The position numbers were made by a program, and so were the translations under genes. From the NCBI RefSeq assembly GCF_900182655.1, contig NZ_FXTC01000001.1, positions 558,001 through 622,000 of the forward strand: DNA of 64,000 nucleotides, read 5' to 3'. Origin of the DNA: Chryseobacterium rhizoplanae. Lineage in GTDB: Bacteria > Bacteroidota > Bacteroidia > Flavobacteriales > Weeksellaceae. The notes beneath the pieces were generated by a model. That model was not told the origin of the DNA and ran no database searches. It saw nothing but the letters and a program-made list of their open reading frames with translations. Positions 8,653 through 16,193 of this stretch are shown one piece after another (positions within the stretch are counted from its first letter, which is position 1; each line of letters starts with the position of its first letter).

Positions 8653-8732
8653 AATAGGGCTAACATCCTGAGCGTAGACGAAGGAAGCCCGTTTTCAAAA
8701 TAGATCAGATTCATTGGCTTTAGCCAAAACCT
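8653..8732 (+). repeat. Second copy of the REP-like element
   Basis: The sequence from GGGCT through AGCCCG to GGCTTTAGCCAAAACCT (8716-8732) parallels 3127-3180. The 3' 17-mer is identical, while the 5' hairpin has a longer loop here. The rest of the 8467-8787 gap holds the inverted repeat at 8526 and a terminator. Confidence 0.65.
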
Positions 8733-8737
8733 ATAAA

Positions 8738-8768
8738 AAAACCTCCGGAAACAACTTCCGGAGGTTTT
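8738..8768 (-). terminator. Terminator of the nucleoside phosphorylase operon
   Basis: 13-bp stem AAAACCTCCGGAA / TTCCGGAGGTTTT with a 5-nt loop, T runs on both sides, 20 bp past the phosphorylase stop. Likely bidirectional. Confidence 0.88.
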
Positions 8769-8787
8769 TATTATATCAATAAAAGAA

Positions 8788-9642
8788 TTATTTAATAATT
8801 CTTTCCAATACCCAGTCAATAAGGTTTTTCTCTGACGCATGGTGGTCTGCAGAGAACTCACCGCGTCTTCTGTTGGCAATAACGTTATTTACGGTAATGG
8901 CTTTATGTCCTAATAATTTTGAAAGCGCATAGATCGCAGAGGTTTCCATTTCAAAATTGGTAATTCCAAGGTCGTTCAATGTTTCTAAGAATTTGTCATC
9001 TACCGCTTTTAGACGAAGCTGTCTTCCCTGTGGAGCATAGAACCCCGGGAATGTTGCTGTATTTCCGTGGTATTTGGCATCTTTGTAATATTCTCCCATT
9101 TCTTCCGCCCAGTCTGAGAAATAAAGCATCGGTTTGATTCTTTCGTAAGGGAATTTTTCTAAGAAGTTTTTGGAAAACTCATTTTCAAAATTATAATCCT
9201 GGTAGAAATGCATCAATCCGTCTAATCCTACTACATTTTGGGTAACCAGCATATTATCAACCTGTACATCCGGGTTTACACTTCCACAAGTTCCCATACG
9301 GAATAACTCAAGAGCTTTATGTTCAGTCTTAAATTCTTTATTTTTAAGATCAATGTTCACCAAAGCATCCAGTTCGTTCATGACGATATCGATGTTTTCA
9401 GTTCCGATACCCGTAGACATTACAGTAATTCTTTCTCCACGAAGCGTTCCTGTATGTGTGTAAAATTCTCTTTTATTTTTTTTGATTTCTACCGTATCAA
9501 AGTATTTTGAAACTTTTGCCACTCTGTCAGGGTCACCCACAAGGATGATTTTGTCAGCAATATCTTCAGGTAAAAGATTCAGGTGGTATACACTTCCGTC
9601 TTCATTCAGAACAAGTTCTGAGGCAGCAAGTTTGTTTAGCAT
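8788..9642 (-). CDS. Nucleoside phosphorylase (PNP/UDP family)
   Basis: 284-residue phosphorylase of the PNP/UDP superfamily, which splits nucleosides with phosphate into base and ribose-1-phosphate. IILVGDPDRV near residue 32 is the phosphate-binding GDPxR motif. STGIGTENIDIVMNEL and RMGTCGSVNPD match the family core, and NFEMETSAIYALSKLLG is the conserved ME-E ribose-binding segment. The ending NNVIANRRRGEFS resembles uridine phosphorylases more than DeoD, but base specificity cannot be read. The upstream gene on this strand ends 21 bp before it, so they form a small operon. Confidence 0.9.
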   Translation of the reverse strand: MLNKLAASELVLNEDGSVYHLNLLPEDIADKIILVGDPDRVAKVSKYFDTVEIKKNKREFYTHTGTLRGERITVMSTGIGTENIDIVMNELDALVNIDLKNKEFKTEHKALELFRMGTCGSVNPDVQVDNMLVTQNVVGLDGLMHFYQDYNFENEFSKNFLEKFPYERIKPMLYFSDWAEEMGEYYKDAKYHGNTATFPGFYAPQGRQLRLKAVDDKFLETLNDLGITNFEMETSAIYALSKLLGHKAITVNNVIANRRRGEFSADHHASEKNLIDWVLERIIK

Positions 9643-9663
9643 AATATGTATAATTTTGTTTTT

Positions 9664-10149
9664 TTAATTAATGATAATCGCATCTTTATAAGGAGATGCC
9701 ATCACTTCATAGATGTCATTGTATTCTTCTACAATTCTTTTCTGGCCGTTCATCACTTCGTATACCGTAACAACAGTTTTTTCAATGTTTTTGGGATCTT
9801 TTCGCTGTGATGTGATTTCGTAGAAATGATTATCTTTTGTAAGAATAGAAATCAGTTCTTCCTTTGTAGAATTGTTGGAAGTCATCATTCCCGGGAATTC
9901 TGCCACGATATCTTTGAGATCAGAATAATTTTTATAAGGCTTGGTAACACCATTGGAATACACATACACATTGGGAATGTTTTTATCCTTTTCAAGGCGC
10001 ACCAGATAATAATCAGAACCTTTTTTTTCTGCATAGACAGCCATTTCCTGTGGCTTTCCTGCTTGTTTTTCCGGTTGCTTTTTTTTCTGTGAAAATGCAG
10101 TCAGAGAAAGGAAACTTGCTGCAACAGCAAACCATAGTTTTGTTTTCAT
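9664..10149 (-). CDS. Secreted protein of unknown function
   Basis: 161 residues with a clear signal peptide (MKTKLWFAVAASF to TAFSQ), then a lysine/glutamine-rich linker KKKQPEKQAGKPQ, then a compact region of alternating charged and aromatic residues. There are no cysteines in the mature part. I do not recognise a family. It is first in a two-gene unit with the nucleoside phosphorylase, and the divergent gene upstream is the di-heme peroxidase. It is likely periplasmic or outer-membrane associated. Confidence 0.72.
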   Translation of the reverse strand: MKTKLWFAVAASFLSLTAFSQKKKQPEKQAGKPQEMAVYAEKKGSDYYLVRLEKDKNIPNVYVYSNGVTKPYKNYSDLKDIVAEFPGMMTSNNSTKEELISILTKDNHFYEITSQRKDPKNIEKTVVTVYEVMNGQKRIVEEYNDIYEVMASPYKDAIIIN

Positions 10150-10312
10150 AATACTATTTTAGTTTTTTTGATGTGTTGAATTCAATTAAAAAAAATCCTC
10201 GCCCAATAATCTCCCGCCATTATTTTTACCGGTATTTCGAAAAACCGTTTTCTTTAGAATAATGAATTTGATTTCGGGGTTTAAAATTAGTGAAAAATAT
10301 GATATCAGAAAT

Positions 10313-10368
10313 ATAAACATTATTTAATCTGTTATTAAAACTGAGATAACATCAGAGTAATACTTTTG
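10313..10368 (+). promoter_or_regulatory. Peroxidase promoter with 11-bp-spaced TTAA half-sites
   Basis: The -7 element is TACTTTTG (10361-10368), 13 nt before the ATG. In place of a -33 box there are A/T-rich half-sites at 11-bp spacing: ATAAAC (10313), TTAATC (10324), TTAAAA (10335), ATAACA (10346). Eleven-bp direct repeats are how PhoB/PhoP-type response regulators bind. The same TTAA units at -37 and -26 relative to the -7 box occur before the phosphatase gene at 12551. Confidence 0.45.
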
Positions 10369-10381
10369 CCGCTAAAAATTC

Positions 10382-12211
10382 ATGAGATCTTATCCACTGC
10401 TTATAATCGTCCTTCTGATAGGATTTGCAGTAATGTCTTTTAATCCTGTTTATAAAGGAAAAGAAAGCGAAAATACATTTATCAATAAAGGGTTGTCTAA
10501 CTTTAAGACCAAGCTTGAACAGCTGAAATCAGATGTTGATAAGTTCTCAGAAGACCGCATTTCCCTTGAAGAATTACAGAAATCTCTGAGCAGTACCAGA
10601 AATTCATTCAAAGAAATAGAATTTTATGTGGCTTATCATTATCCCGAATTTACCAAAACCCATCTGAATGCAGCCCCATTGTTTCATATTGAAGCCGCTG
10701 GAACGTCCGCTTATACGCTTCCTCCTGAAGGATTGCAGGTGCTGGATGAATTGATATTTTCAGATGAAGCAGGAAATGAAAAAGAGAAGATCAAAACCAT
10801 CACTACTTTTTTATACAACAGCTATTCCGGGTTTTATTTAAGTGCTTTAAAAAATGGATTGAGCAAGGGCAATAACAAGACATTACCCTTACGTATTGAG
10901 CTGATCAGAATCTATTCTCTCGGGGTGACAGGTTTTGATACTCCGGGTTCTCTGAATATTTCCGGGGAAGCCAGCCACGCTTTTTCAGGAATGCAGAAAT
11001 ATATTAATGATGACCCTTATTTTAAAAATTATAATACGCAGAAAGCCAATCAGATTTTAACAGAAGGAATCACTTACCTTTCAAAAAATACCGATTTTGA
11101 AAATTTTGACAGGATCGAGTTTTACAAGAAATATGTACAGCCTTTGTATGAAGAGCTAGGGAAATGGGATGGAAGACCAGATGATCTTAAAGAATTTTCC
11201 GGCTGGAATGTAGGTAATAAGAACTTTTTCAGCAGTGATTTTTTAGATCCGTATTTTTATACCTTATTGAAATCCTCAGAAGATAATCCTGAACTCCGCA
11301 ATCTTGGAAAATCAATTTTCTTTGATCAGAATTTAAGTGGCAACGAGAAAATGAGCTGTGCAACATGTCATCTTCAGGAAAATGCTTTTACAGACCTTAA
11401 AGCAAAATCACAAAGTAACGTAGAAGGAAAAACAGTACTGAGAAATTCTCCGTCTTTATATAATGCTGTTTTTGCCAAGAGGTTTTTCTATGACCTTCGT
11501 GCTTTTTATCTGGAACAGCAGGCGGAACACGTCATTTATAATGAACAGGAATTCAATACAAGCTATGAAAGTATTATTCAGAAACTAAAAACTAAACCTG
11601 AATATAAAAAGGCTTTCCGTGCAGCTTTCAAGGATGGAAAGATCAGTAAGGAAAACTTTTCTAAGGCATTAAGCTCTTATGTGGCTTCATTGTACTCATT
11701 TGACAGCGACTTTGACCGTTTTATGAGGAATGAAAAGAATGTTTCTGAGGACGTAAAAAAAGGATTCAACCTGTTTATGGGAAAAGCCAATTGTGCAACA
11801 TGCCATTTTGCCCCACATTTTTCTGGTTTGGTACCACCATTCTTTAATGAAAATGAATCTGAAGTACTGGGAATACCTGCCAGACCCATCAAACAGCTTC
11901 CGGTGGAGCTTGATCAGGACTTAGGAAGAGGAAACAGTCCTGTGAAAAAGGAAAAATCATGGATTTACGATTATTCATTCAAAACCATCACCGTCAGAAA
12001 TATTGCGCTTACCAAACCTTATTTCCATAACGGAGCTTTCAATACATTAGAAGAAGTTCTTGATTTTTATAATGAAGGAGGTGGAGAAGGATTAGGATTA
12101 AAAATGAAAAACCAGACCCTTGCACCGGATAAATTAAACCTCACTGAAACAGAAATAAAACAGATTATAGCCTTTCTGAATGCCCTTACAGATGTGAGTA
12201 AAGCGAAATAG
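10382..12211 (+). CDS. Di-heme cytochrome c peroxidase / MauG family protein
   Basis: 609 residues, exported (one hydrophobic N-terminal segment, residues 1-20). The first 290 residues are an all-helical domain I cannot name. Then comes a bacterial di-heme peroxidase module with two haem-c sites, CATCH at 326-330 and CATCH at 471-475. ALTKPYFHNGAFNTLEEVLDFYNEGGG is the usual C-terminal signature of the family. Members reduce H2O2 or oxidise protein or small-molecule partners in the periplasm. At 609 residues it is about 250 longer than the classical enzyme because of the N-terminal domain. Promoter similarity with the next gene (12551) suggests co-regulation. Confidence 0.9.
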   Translation: MRSYPLLIIVLLIGFAVMSFNPVYKGKESENTFINKGLSNFKTKLEQLKSDVDKFSEDRISLEELQKSLSSTRNSFKEIEFYVAYHYPEFTKTHLNAAPLFHIEAAGTSAYTLPPEGLQVLDELIFSDEAGNEKEKIKTITTFLYNSYSGFYLSALKNGLSKGNNKTLPLRIELIRIYSLGVTGFDTPGSLNISGEASHAFSGMQKYINDDPYFKNYNTQKANQILTEGITYLSKNTDFENFDRIEFYKKYVQPLYEELGKWDGRPDDLKEFSGWNVGNKNFFSSDFLDPYFYTLLKSSEDNPELRNLGKSIFFDQNLSGNEKMSCATCHLQENAFTDLKAKSQSNVEGKTVLRNSPSLYNAVFAKRFFYDLRAFYLEQQAEHVIYNEQEFNTSYESIIQKLKTKPEYKKAFRAAFKDGKISKENFSKALSSYVASLYSFDSDFDRFMRNEKNVSEDVKKGFNLFMGKANCATCHFAPHFSGLVPPFFNENESEVLGIPARPIKQLPVELDQDLGRGNSPVKKEKSWIYDYSFKTITVRNIALTKPYFHNGAFNTLEEVLDFYNEGGGEGLGLKMKNQTLAPDKLNLTETEIKQIIAFLNALTDVSKAK

Positions 12212-12413
12212 GCGAGGTGCGGGATTCGGGATTCGGGGTTTTGAAATGCGGTTCGGGGTACGAGGTTCGGATTATAATGTGTTATAATTGAAGACACGCA
12301 AAAAAAAACACATCAGCTGCTCAGTTTATTTTCATCCCTGAATTTCTGTATTTGCACCCACATCCCGAAACCCCGAAATCCCGCATCTCGAAACCCGCAC
12401 CCCGTAATCTGCC
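12211..12413 (+). repeat. Inverted array of degenerate 7-bp words (CGGGATT type)
   Basis: A G-rich arm begins at 12211 with units such as CGGGATT, CGGGGTT and CGAGGTT at 7-bp period. An 82-nt spacer follows, then a C-rich arm to 12413 that is the reverse complement of the same words. Best pairing: 12216-12237 with 12380-12401, 19 of 22 bases. The gap 12212-12550 otherwise holds only the promoter of the next gene. GC content is far above the surroundings. Confidence 0.8.
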
Positions 12414-12480
12414 TCATTTAACAAAAAATTAATCCCATTAACATTAGGTTTTTGATAAGTTAATATTCACTGATTTATAT

Positions 12481-12525
12481 TTAAAATCCTATTAACAGAG
12501 GAAAAGCGCTAAAAAAATAGTTTTG
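12481..12525 (+). promoter_or_regulatory. Phosphatase promoter with 11-bp-spaced TTAA half-sites
   Basis: The -7 element is TAGTTTTG (12518-12525). TTAAAA at 12481 and TTAACA at 12492 are 11 bp apart and lie 37 and 26 bp upstream of the -7 box, the same offsets as in the peroxidase promoter. Further TTAA units lie at 12438 and 12460. No -33 TTTG is present, suggesting activator dependence. Confidence 0.5.
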
Positions 12526-12550
12526 CAGTGTCTAATAAATCAAATAAAAA

Positions 12551-14704
12551 ATGAAGAAAAAACTACTAACAATGGGAGCGTTGGCTATACTGGCCAGTTC
12601 AGGTATCCAGGCGCAGACTCTGATATTCAATAAGAATGCATCTTGGAGCTACAAAGATAATAACCAGGCTCAGCCTACAGGATGGAATGCCCAGACTTAT
12701 GATATTTCAACATGGGCGGTAGGAAACGGGCCGTTGGGATATGGAGATCCTGTAACCACAACCATCAATTCAGGGCTTACTACAGCGTATTTTGCTAAAG
12801 ATTTTACGATAGATCTTTCAACACTTTCCGATACTATGGAGCTGGGAATAATGAGAGATGACGGTATTATAGTTTACCTGAACGGAGAGGAAGTCGTAAG
12901 AGACAATATGCCTGCAGGTGCTGTCACATTCAATACCTTTTCATCTACAACTATAGATGGAGCAGCAGAAAGTGTTTATAACCTTTTCACGATACCAAAA
13001 TCAAAATTTGTAAACGGTGTTAACAGACTTTCTATAGAATTGCACAACAGAAGTACGACCAGTTCAGATTTAAGAATTGATGCTTACCTGAAAACTACCG
13101 CTAATACAACGATTCCTGTAGCTTGTAACGGAACACATATCAGCTGCTTTACTTCAATTGTTCCTACAGCACAGACTGATAAGCTGATCATTCCTGCTGA
13201 ACACAAATACCAGCTTATTTTAAAAGAAGGAGATAATTATACTGAAGGAGGAGGATTAGTGGGAGGTCAGAATGACTTTACCGCTTATGTTCCAAAAACA
13301 GGAAGCAGTACCAACGGATATCTTTCTGTAAACCATGAAACGAATCCGGGAGGAGTTACCATGGCGGAAATCAATTATAACGCGACTTCAAAGCTTTGGC
13401 AACTGTCAAAATCAAGAGCGGTAAGTTTCTCAGATCCAAGTTTGGTACAAACTATCAGAAACTGTTCAGGAGGAATTACACCTTGGGGAACCGTAGTAAC
13501 CGCTGAAGAGTCTGTGACTTCCAATGACGTGAACAATGACGGATACAAAGATTATGGTTGGCTGGTAGAGATTGATCCTGCAACAGCTCAGGTGATTTCT
13601 AAAAATACTGACGGATCCAAAGGAAAACTTTGGCAGATGGGAATCATGAACCACGAAAACGTAGTGGTGAATAATGCAGGAACAACTGCTTATTATGGGG
13701 AAGACGGTGGAACTCACATGGTGTATAAATATGTAATGGACACTCCGAATAACCTTTCTTCAGGAAATCTATATGTTTTAAAATTAGATCAGGGATTATC
13801 AACTGCAGGAGATCCGGTAGGAACTACAGCAACATGGATCCAGGTTCCTAATAAAACGAAAGCAGACCAGAACAATACAGGTCCGTTAGCTCTTTCTTTA
13901 GGAGGAACAAAATTTAATGGTATTGAAGATGTTGATATCAGCCCGCTGGATGGGAAAATTTATTTTACATCAAAAGGTTTAGACAGGGTATACCGTTTAC
14001 AGGATAACGGAACTACCGCTTCTCAGGTGGAAACTTTCGTAGGTGGAGGTTCTACAGTGTATTCTTTCAATACGGCTCAGGGTGTAAAGTCTGAAGTATG
14101 GGCTGATGGAAATGACAACCTTACTTTTGATGAACTTGGAAACCTTTGGGTACTTCAGGATGGAGGTAAAAACTATATCTGGGTGATTGCTCCTGATCAC
14201 ACACAGGCCAACCCGAAAGTAAGATTATTTGCTTCTATGCCAGCAGGTGCAGAACCTACAGGGCTTACATTTACGCCTGATCATAAATTTGGTTTCTTCT
14301 CTATTCAGCACCCGGATTCAACAATCTCTACAGATGTGGATGCTACAGGAAATACAATCAACTATAAAGGAAAATCAGCGACCATCGTTATTGCACTTAA
14401 AAATAACCTTGGAACTGAAGGAACTTTAGGAACTATTGATACCAAAACTGCAGAAAATACTGTAACGGTAGCACCAAACCCGACTTCCGGAATCGTAAAA
14501 ATCAATTCAGCAAAAGGATTGAAAGATATTTCAGTGACCGCTTACAGCATGGACGGAAAAATCGTATTTACGAAGAAATTCAACGGTACAAACAAAGTAT
14601 TGGATCTTGATTTCACGCAACAGTTGGAAGGATCTCGTGTTTTGGTTTTAAATATTGAAGCTGAAGGAGGTTTCCAGAAAACAGTTAAACTTGTAAAGAA
14701 ATAA
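12551..14704 (+). CDS. PhoX/DUF839-type phosphatase with T9SS sorting domain
   Basis: 717 residues. Signal peptide 1-21; residues 22-180 form a beta-rich domain (ASWSYKDNN..., DDGIIVYLNGEEV) like the accessory domains of secreted phosphatases; about 200-625 is a DUF839/PhoX-like beta-propeller (GGLVGGQNDFTAYVP, YLSVNHETNPGG, GTVVTAEES, GIMNHENVV); 640-717 is a type A T9SS sorting domain starting VAPNPTSGIVKI and ending KTVKLVKK. PhoX enzymes are Ca/Fe-dependent alkaline phosphomonoesterases induced by phosphate starvation. The acidic and His-Glu segments are present, but the cysteine ligand of the classical PhoX cofactor is not obvious, so activity is inferred. Exported through the T9SS to the surface or medium. 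Confidence 0.85.
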   Translation: MKKKLLTMGALAILASSGIQAQTLIFNKNASWSYKDNNQAQPTGWNAQTYDISTWAVGNGPLGYGDPVTTTINSGLTTAYFAKDFTIDLSTLSDTMELGIMRDDGIIVYLNGEEVVRDNMPAGAVTFNTFSSTTIDGAAESVYNLFTIPKSKFVNGVNRLSIELHNRSTTSSDLRIDAYLKTTANTTIPVACNGTHISCFTSIVPTAQTDKLIIPAEHKYQLILKEGDNYTEGGGLVGGQNDFTAYVPKTGSSTNGYLSVNHETNPGGVTMAEINYNATSKLWQLSKSRAVSFSDPSLVQTIRNCSGGITPWGTVVTAEESVTSNDVNNDGYKDYGWLVEIDPATAQVISKNTDGSKGKLWQMGIMNHENVVVNNAGTTAYYGEDGGTHMVYKYVMDTPNNLSSGNLYVLKLDQGLSTAGDPVGTTATWIQVPNKTKADQNNTGPLALSLGGTKFNGIEDVDISPLDGKIYFTSKGLDRVYRLQDNGTTASQVETFVGGGSTVYSFNTAQGVKSEVWADGNDNLTFDELGNLWVLQDGGKNYIWVIAPDHTQANPKVRLFASMPAGAEPTGLTFTPDHKFGFFSIQHPDSTISTDVDATGNTINYKGKSATIVIALKNNLGTEGTLGTIDTKTAENTVTVAPNPTSGIVKINSAKGLKDISVTAYSMDGKIVFTKKFNGTNKVLDLDFTQQLEGSRVLVLNIEAEGGFQKTVKLVKK

Positions 14705-14720
14705 ATTATTTATAATTCTT

Positions 14721-14756
14721 GTCTGTCAGTGGCTTCTGTCGCTGGCAGACCTTTTT
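14721..14756 (+). terminator. Terminator of the phosphatase gene, touching the next start codon
   Basis: Eleven-pair stem (14721-14731 with 14740-14750, two G-U pairs), then CTTTTT. The U run runs directly into the LRR gene's start region (ATG at 14757 or 14763), so the LRR gene may be expressed by read-through. Confidence 0.75.
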
Positions 14757-14762
14757 ATGTTT

Positions 14763-15662
14763 ATGAAAAAGCTTTTCTTACTTATTTCCATCCTATCACT
14801 TTCTAAGATCAATGCACAGATTGATCCTGTGAAATATCCTACTTTTACCAATATTGAAGATGCTTTAAGCAGTAAAAAAGCAGTATATAGTATGAGTTTC
14901 AGACAGAAGGGATTGTTTAATCTTCCCCCTCAGATCGTGAAGCTGGATTCATTGTTCTTTCTGAATATTATGGCCAATAAGCTTGAGAAAATGGATCAGG
15001 AACTCTTTGAATTGAAAGAGCTGGAGATTTTAAATGTGAATGAAAACAGCATTAAATATATTCCGGATGAGGTAAGCAAGCTGAAGAAACTGACGACTTT
15101 TTCAATGAATCTGAATAGTCTGACAAGCATTAATCCCAATATTGCAAAGCTTCAGAACTTAAAAGTAGTACATTTTGATGCCAACAATCTGAATACTTTC
15201 CCCGAAGCACTTATGGAAATTGCAGCGTTGGAAGAAATTAACCTTCAGGGAAACCAGATCAGTTTTATTGCAGACAGACTGGATCAGATCAAAAATCTTA
15301 AATTTTTGAATCTTTCTGATAATCAGATTAATGATCTTGGTAATTTGTCTTTTCCTAAAAACTTAAAATATCTTGAACTGCAGCAGAATGCCATCAGCAA
15401 GCTTCCGGAAAACCTTTTCAAAGCTCAGCATCTTGAATTTCTGAATGTAAGTGGAAATAATATCTCGGAAATTTCACCCAAAGTAAAAGGGTTGAAAAGC
15501 GTAGTCAGCATGAATCTTGCCAACAATAATCTAAAAGATATTCCTGTAGAAATCAAGCAGCTGAAAAATCTGAAAACATTGATTCTTACAGGAAATCCTA
15601 TACAAAAATCTACAATTGAAAATTTAAAAACCTTACTGCCGGATACGCAGATCTACTTCTAG
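14763..15662 (+). CDS. Secreted leucine-rich repeat protein
   Basis: 299 residues from ATG 14763, chosen over the in-frame ATG at 14757 because MKKLFLLISILSL is a clean signal peptide (cleavage near INAQ). The mature protein is almost entirely leucine-rich repeats of about 23 residues with the bacterial consensus LxxLxxLxLxxNxIxxIPxxIxxL, for example FLNLSDNQINDL and SMNLANNNLKDIPVEI, about nine to ten repeats. LRR proteins of this kind bind other proteins; no enzymatic domain is attached. The stop is only 2 bp from the stop of the convergent SUI1 gene, with no visible terminator between, so 3' ends probably overlap. Confidence 0.88.
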   Translation: MKKLFLLISILSLSKINAQIDPVKYPTFTNIEDALSSKKAVYSMSFRQKGLFNLPPQIVKLDSLFFLNIMANKLEKMDQELFELKELEILNVNENSIKYIPDEVSKLKKLTTFSMNLNSLTSINPNIAKLQNLKVVHFDANNLNTFPEALMEIAALEEINLQGNQISFIADRLDQIKNLKFLNLSDNQINDLGNLSFPKNLKYLELQQNAISKLPENLFKAQHLEFLNVSGNNISEISPKVKGLKSVVSMNLANNNLKDIPVEIKQLKNLKTLILTGNPIQKSTIENLKTLLPDTQIYF

Positions 15663-15664
15663 AT

Positions 15665-15988
15665 CTATCCGCCAACACGTTTGGTTTTATATCCCATTTC
15701 TTTAAGGATATTCATTATTTTATCACGGTTATCCCCTTGAATGATAATCGTTCCATCCTTCTCAGAACCGCCTATACCTAAGGTGGTTTTTATTTTCTTT
15801 GAGATTTTTTTCAGGTCTTCCTCACTGCCTTCCCAGCCTTCAACAATAGTGACAGGTTTACCATTTCTCCCTTTCTTCTCAAATTTGCATACCAAAGGTT
15901 CTTTCTGCTTGAATTGCTCTTCAGGCATCTCAAAATCCTGCTCTTCATGCTCAGGAAAAAGATTCTTCAATTGATCTCGTAAATCCAT
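15665..15988 (-). CDS. SUI1/eIF1-family translation factor (YciH-like)
   Basis: 107 residues. The C-terminal two thirds are the SUI1/eIF1 fold: CKFEKKGRNGKPVTIVEGWEG, then LKKISKKIKTTLGIGGSEKDGTIIIQGDNRDKI, ending in a glycine pair. Bacterial YciH homologues influence start-codon fidelity. The N-terminal 30 residues are acidic. A TAATTTTG -7 element lies 5 bp upstream of the ATG, so the mRNA is probably leaderless, which is notable for an initiation-factor homologue. Tail-to-tail with the LRR gene. Confidence 0.88.
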   Translation of the reverse strand: MDLRDQLKNLFPEHEEQDFEMPEEQFKQKEPLVCKFEKKGRNGKPVTIVEGWEGSEEDLKKISKKIKTTLGIGGSEKDGTIIIQGDNRDKIMNILKEMGYKTKRVGG

Positions 15989-15992
15989 ACCG

Positions 15993-16000
15993 CAAAATTA
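15993..16000 (-). promoter_or_regulatory. SUI1 gene -7 element, leaderless
   Basis: Minus-strand TAATTTTG with its final G 5 bp from the A of the start codon, so transcription should start at or next to the ATG. Confidence 0.55.
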
Positions 16001-16051
16001 AAAAGATTTACTGATTAATGGCGGGAATTGAAGACGAAATTTTAATTTTTC

Positions 16052-16084
16052 AACCCTGTCAAGGTTTAAAACCTTGACAGGGTT
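16052..16084. repeat. 33-nt palindrome, AACCTTGACA family, copy 1
   Basis: Perfect 16-bp arms around one central base. The left arm is AACCCTGTCAAGGTTT. A second 33-nt palindrome with the same core lies at 61481-61513. It lies between the SUI1 gene and gpmI, which diverge, so it is not an ordinary terminator. Confidence 0.85.
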
Positions 16085-16165
16085 TGATTATCTGTAATAT
16101 CACCCTGATGATCAGCAATCAATAAAATTCAAGACTTCAAATTCTTCTATTCATAGGAAATTAGG

Positions 16166-16173
16166 TAAATTTG
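16166..16173 (+). promoter_or_regulatory. gpmI promoter -7 element
   Basis: TAAATTTG, 20 bp upstream of the gpmI ATG; no clear -33 element. Confidence 0.5.
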
Positions 16174-16193
16174 TCTAACAAAAGTTTTACAAA

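Noticed and set aside
8571..8879. 102-codon minus-strand frame
   Set aside because: It crosses the 21-bp inverted repeat, the REP-like repeat and the terminator, and overlaps the 3' end of the nucleoside phosphorylase.
12240..12275. tRNA-like GGTTCGG stretch
   Set aside because: Belongs to the CGGGATT word run; no acceptor, D or anticodon stems can be formed around it.
12211..12413. CRISPR array
   Set aside because: Units are 7-8 bp with no spacers and are arranged as inverted arms, not direct repeats with unique spacers; no cas genes nearby.
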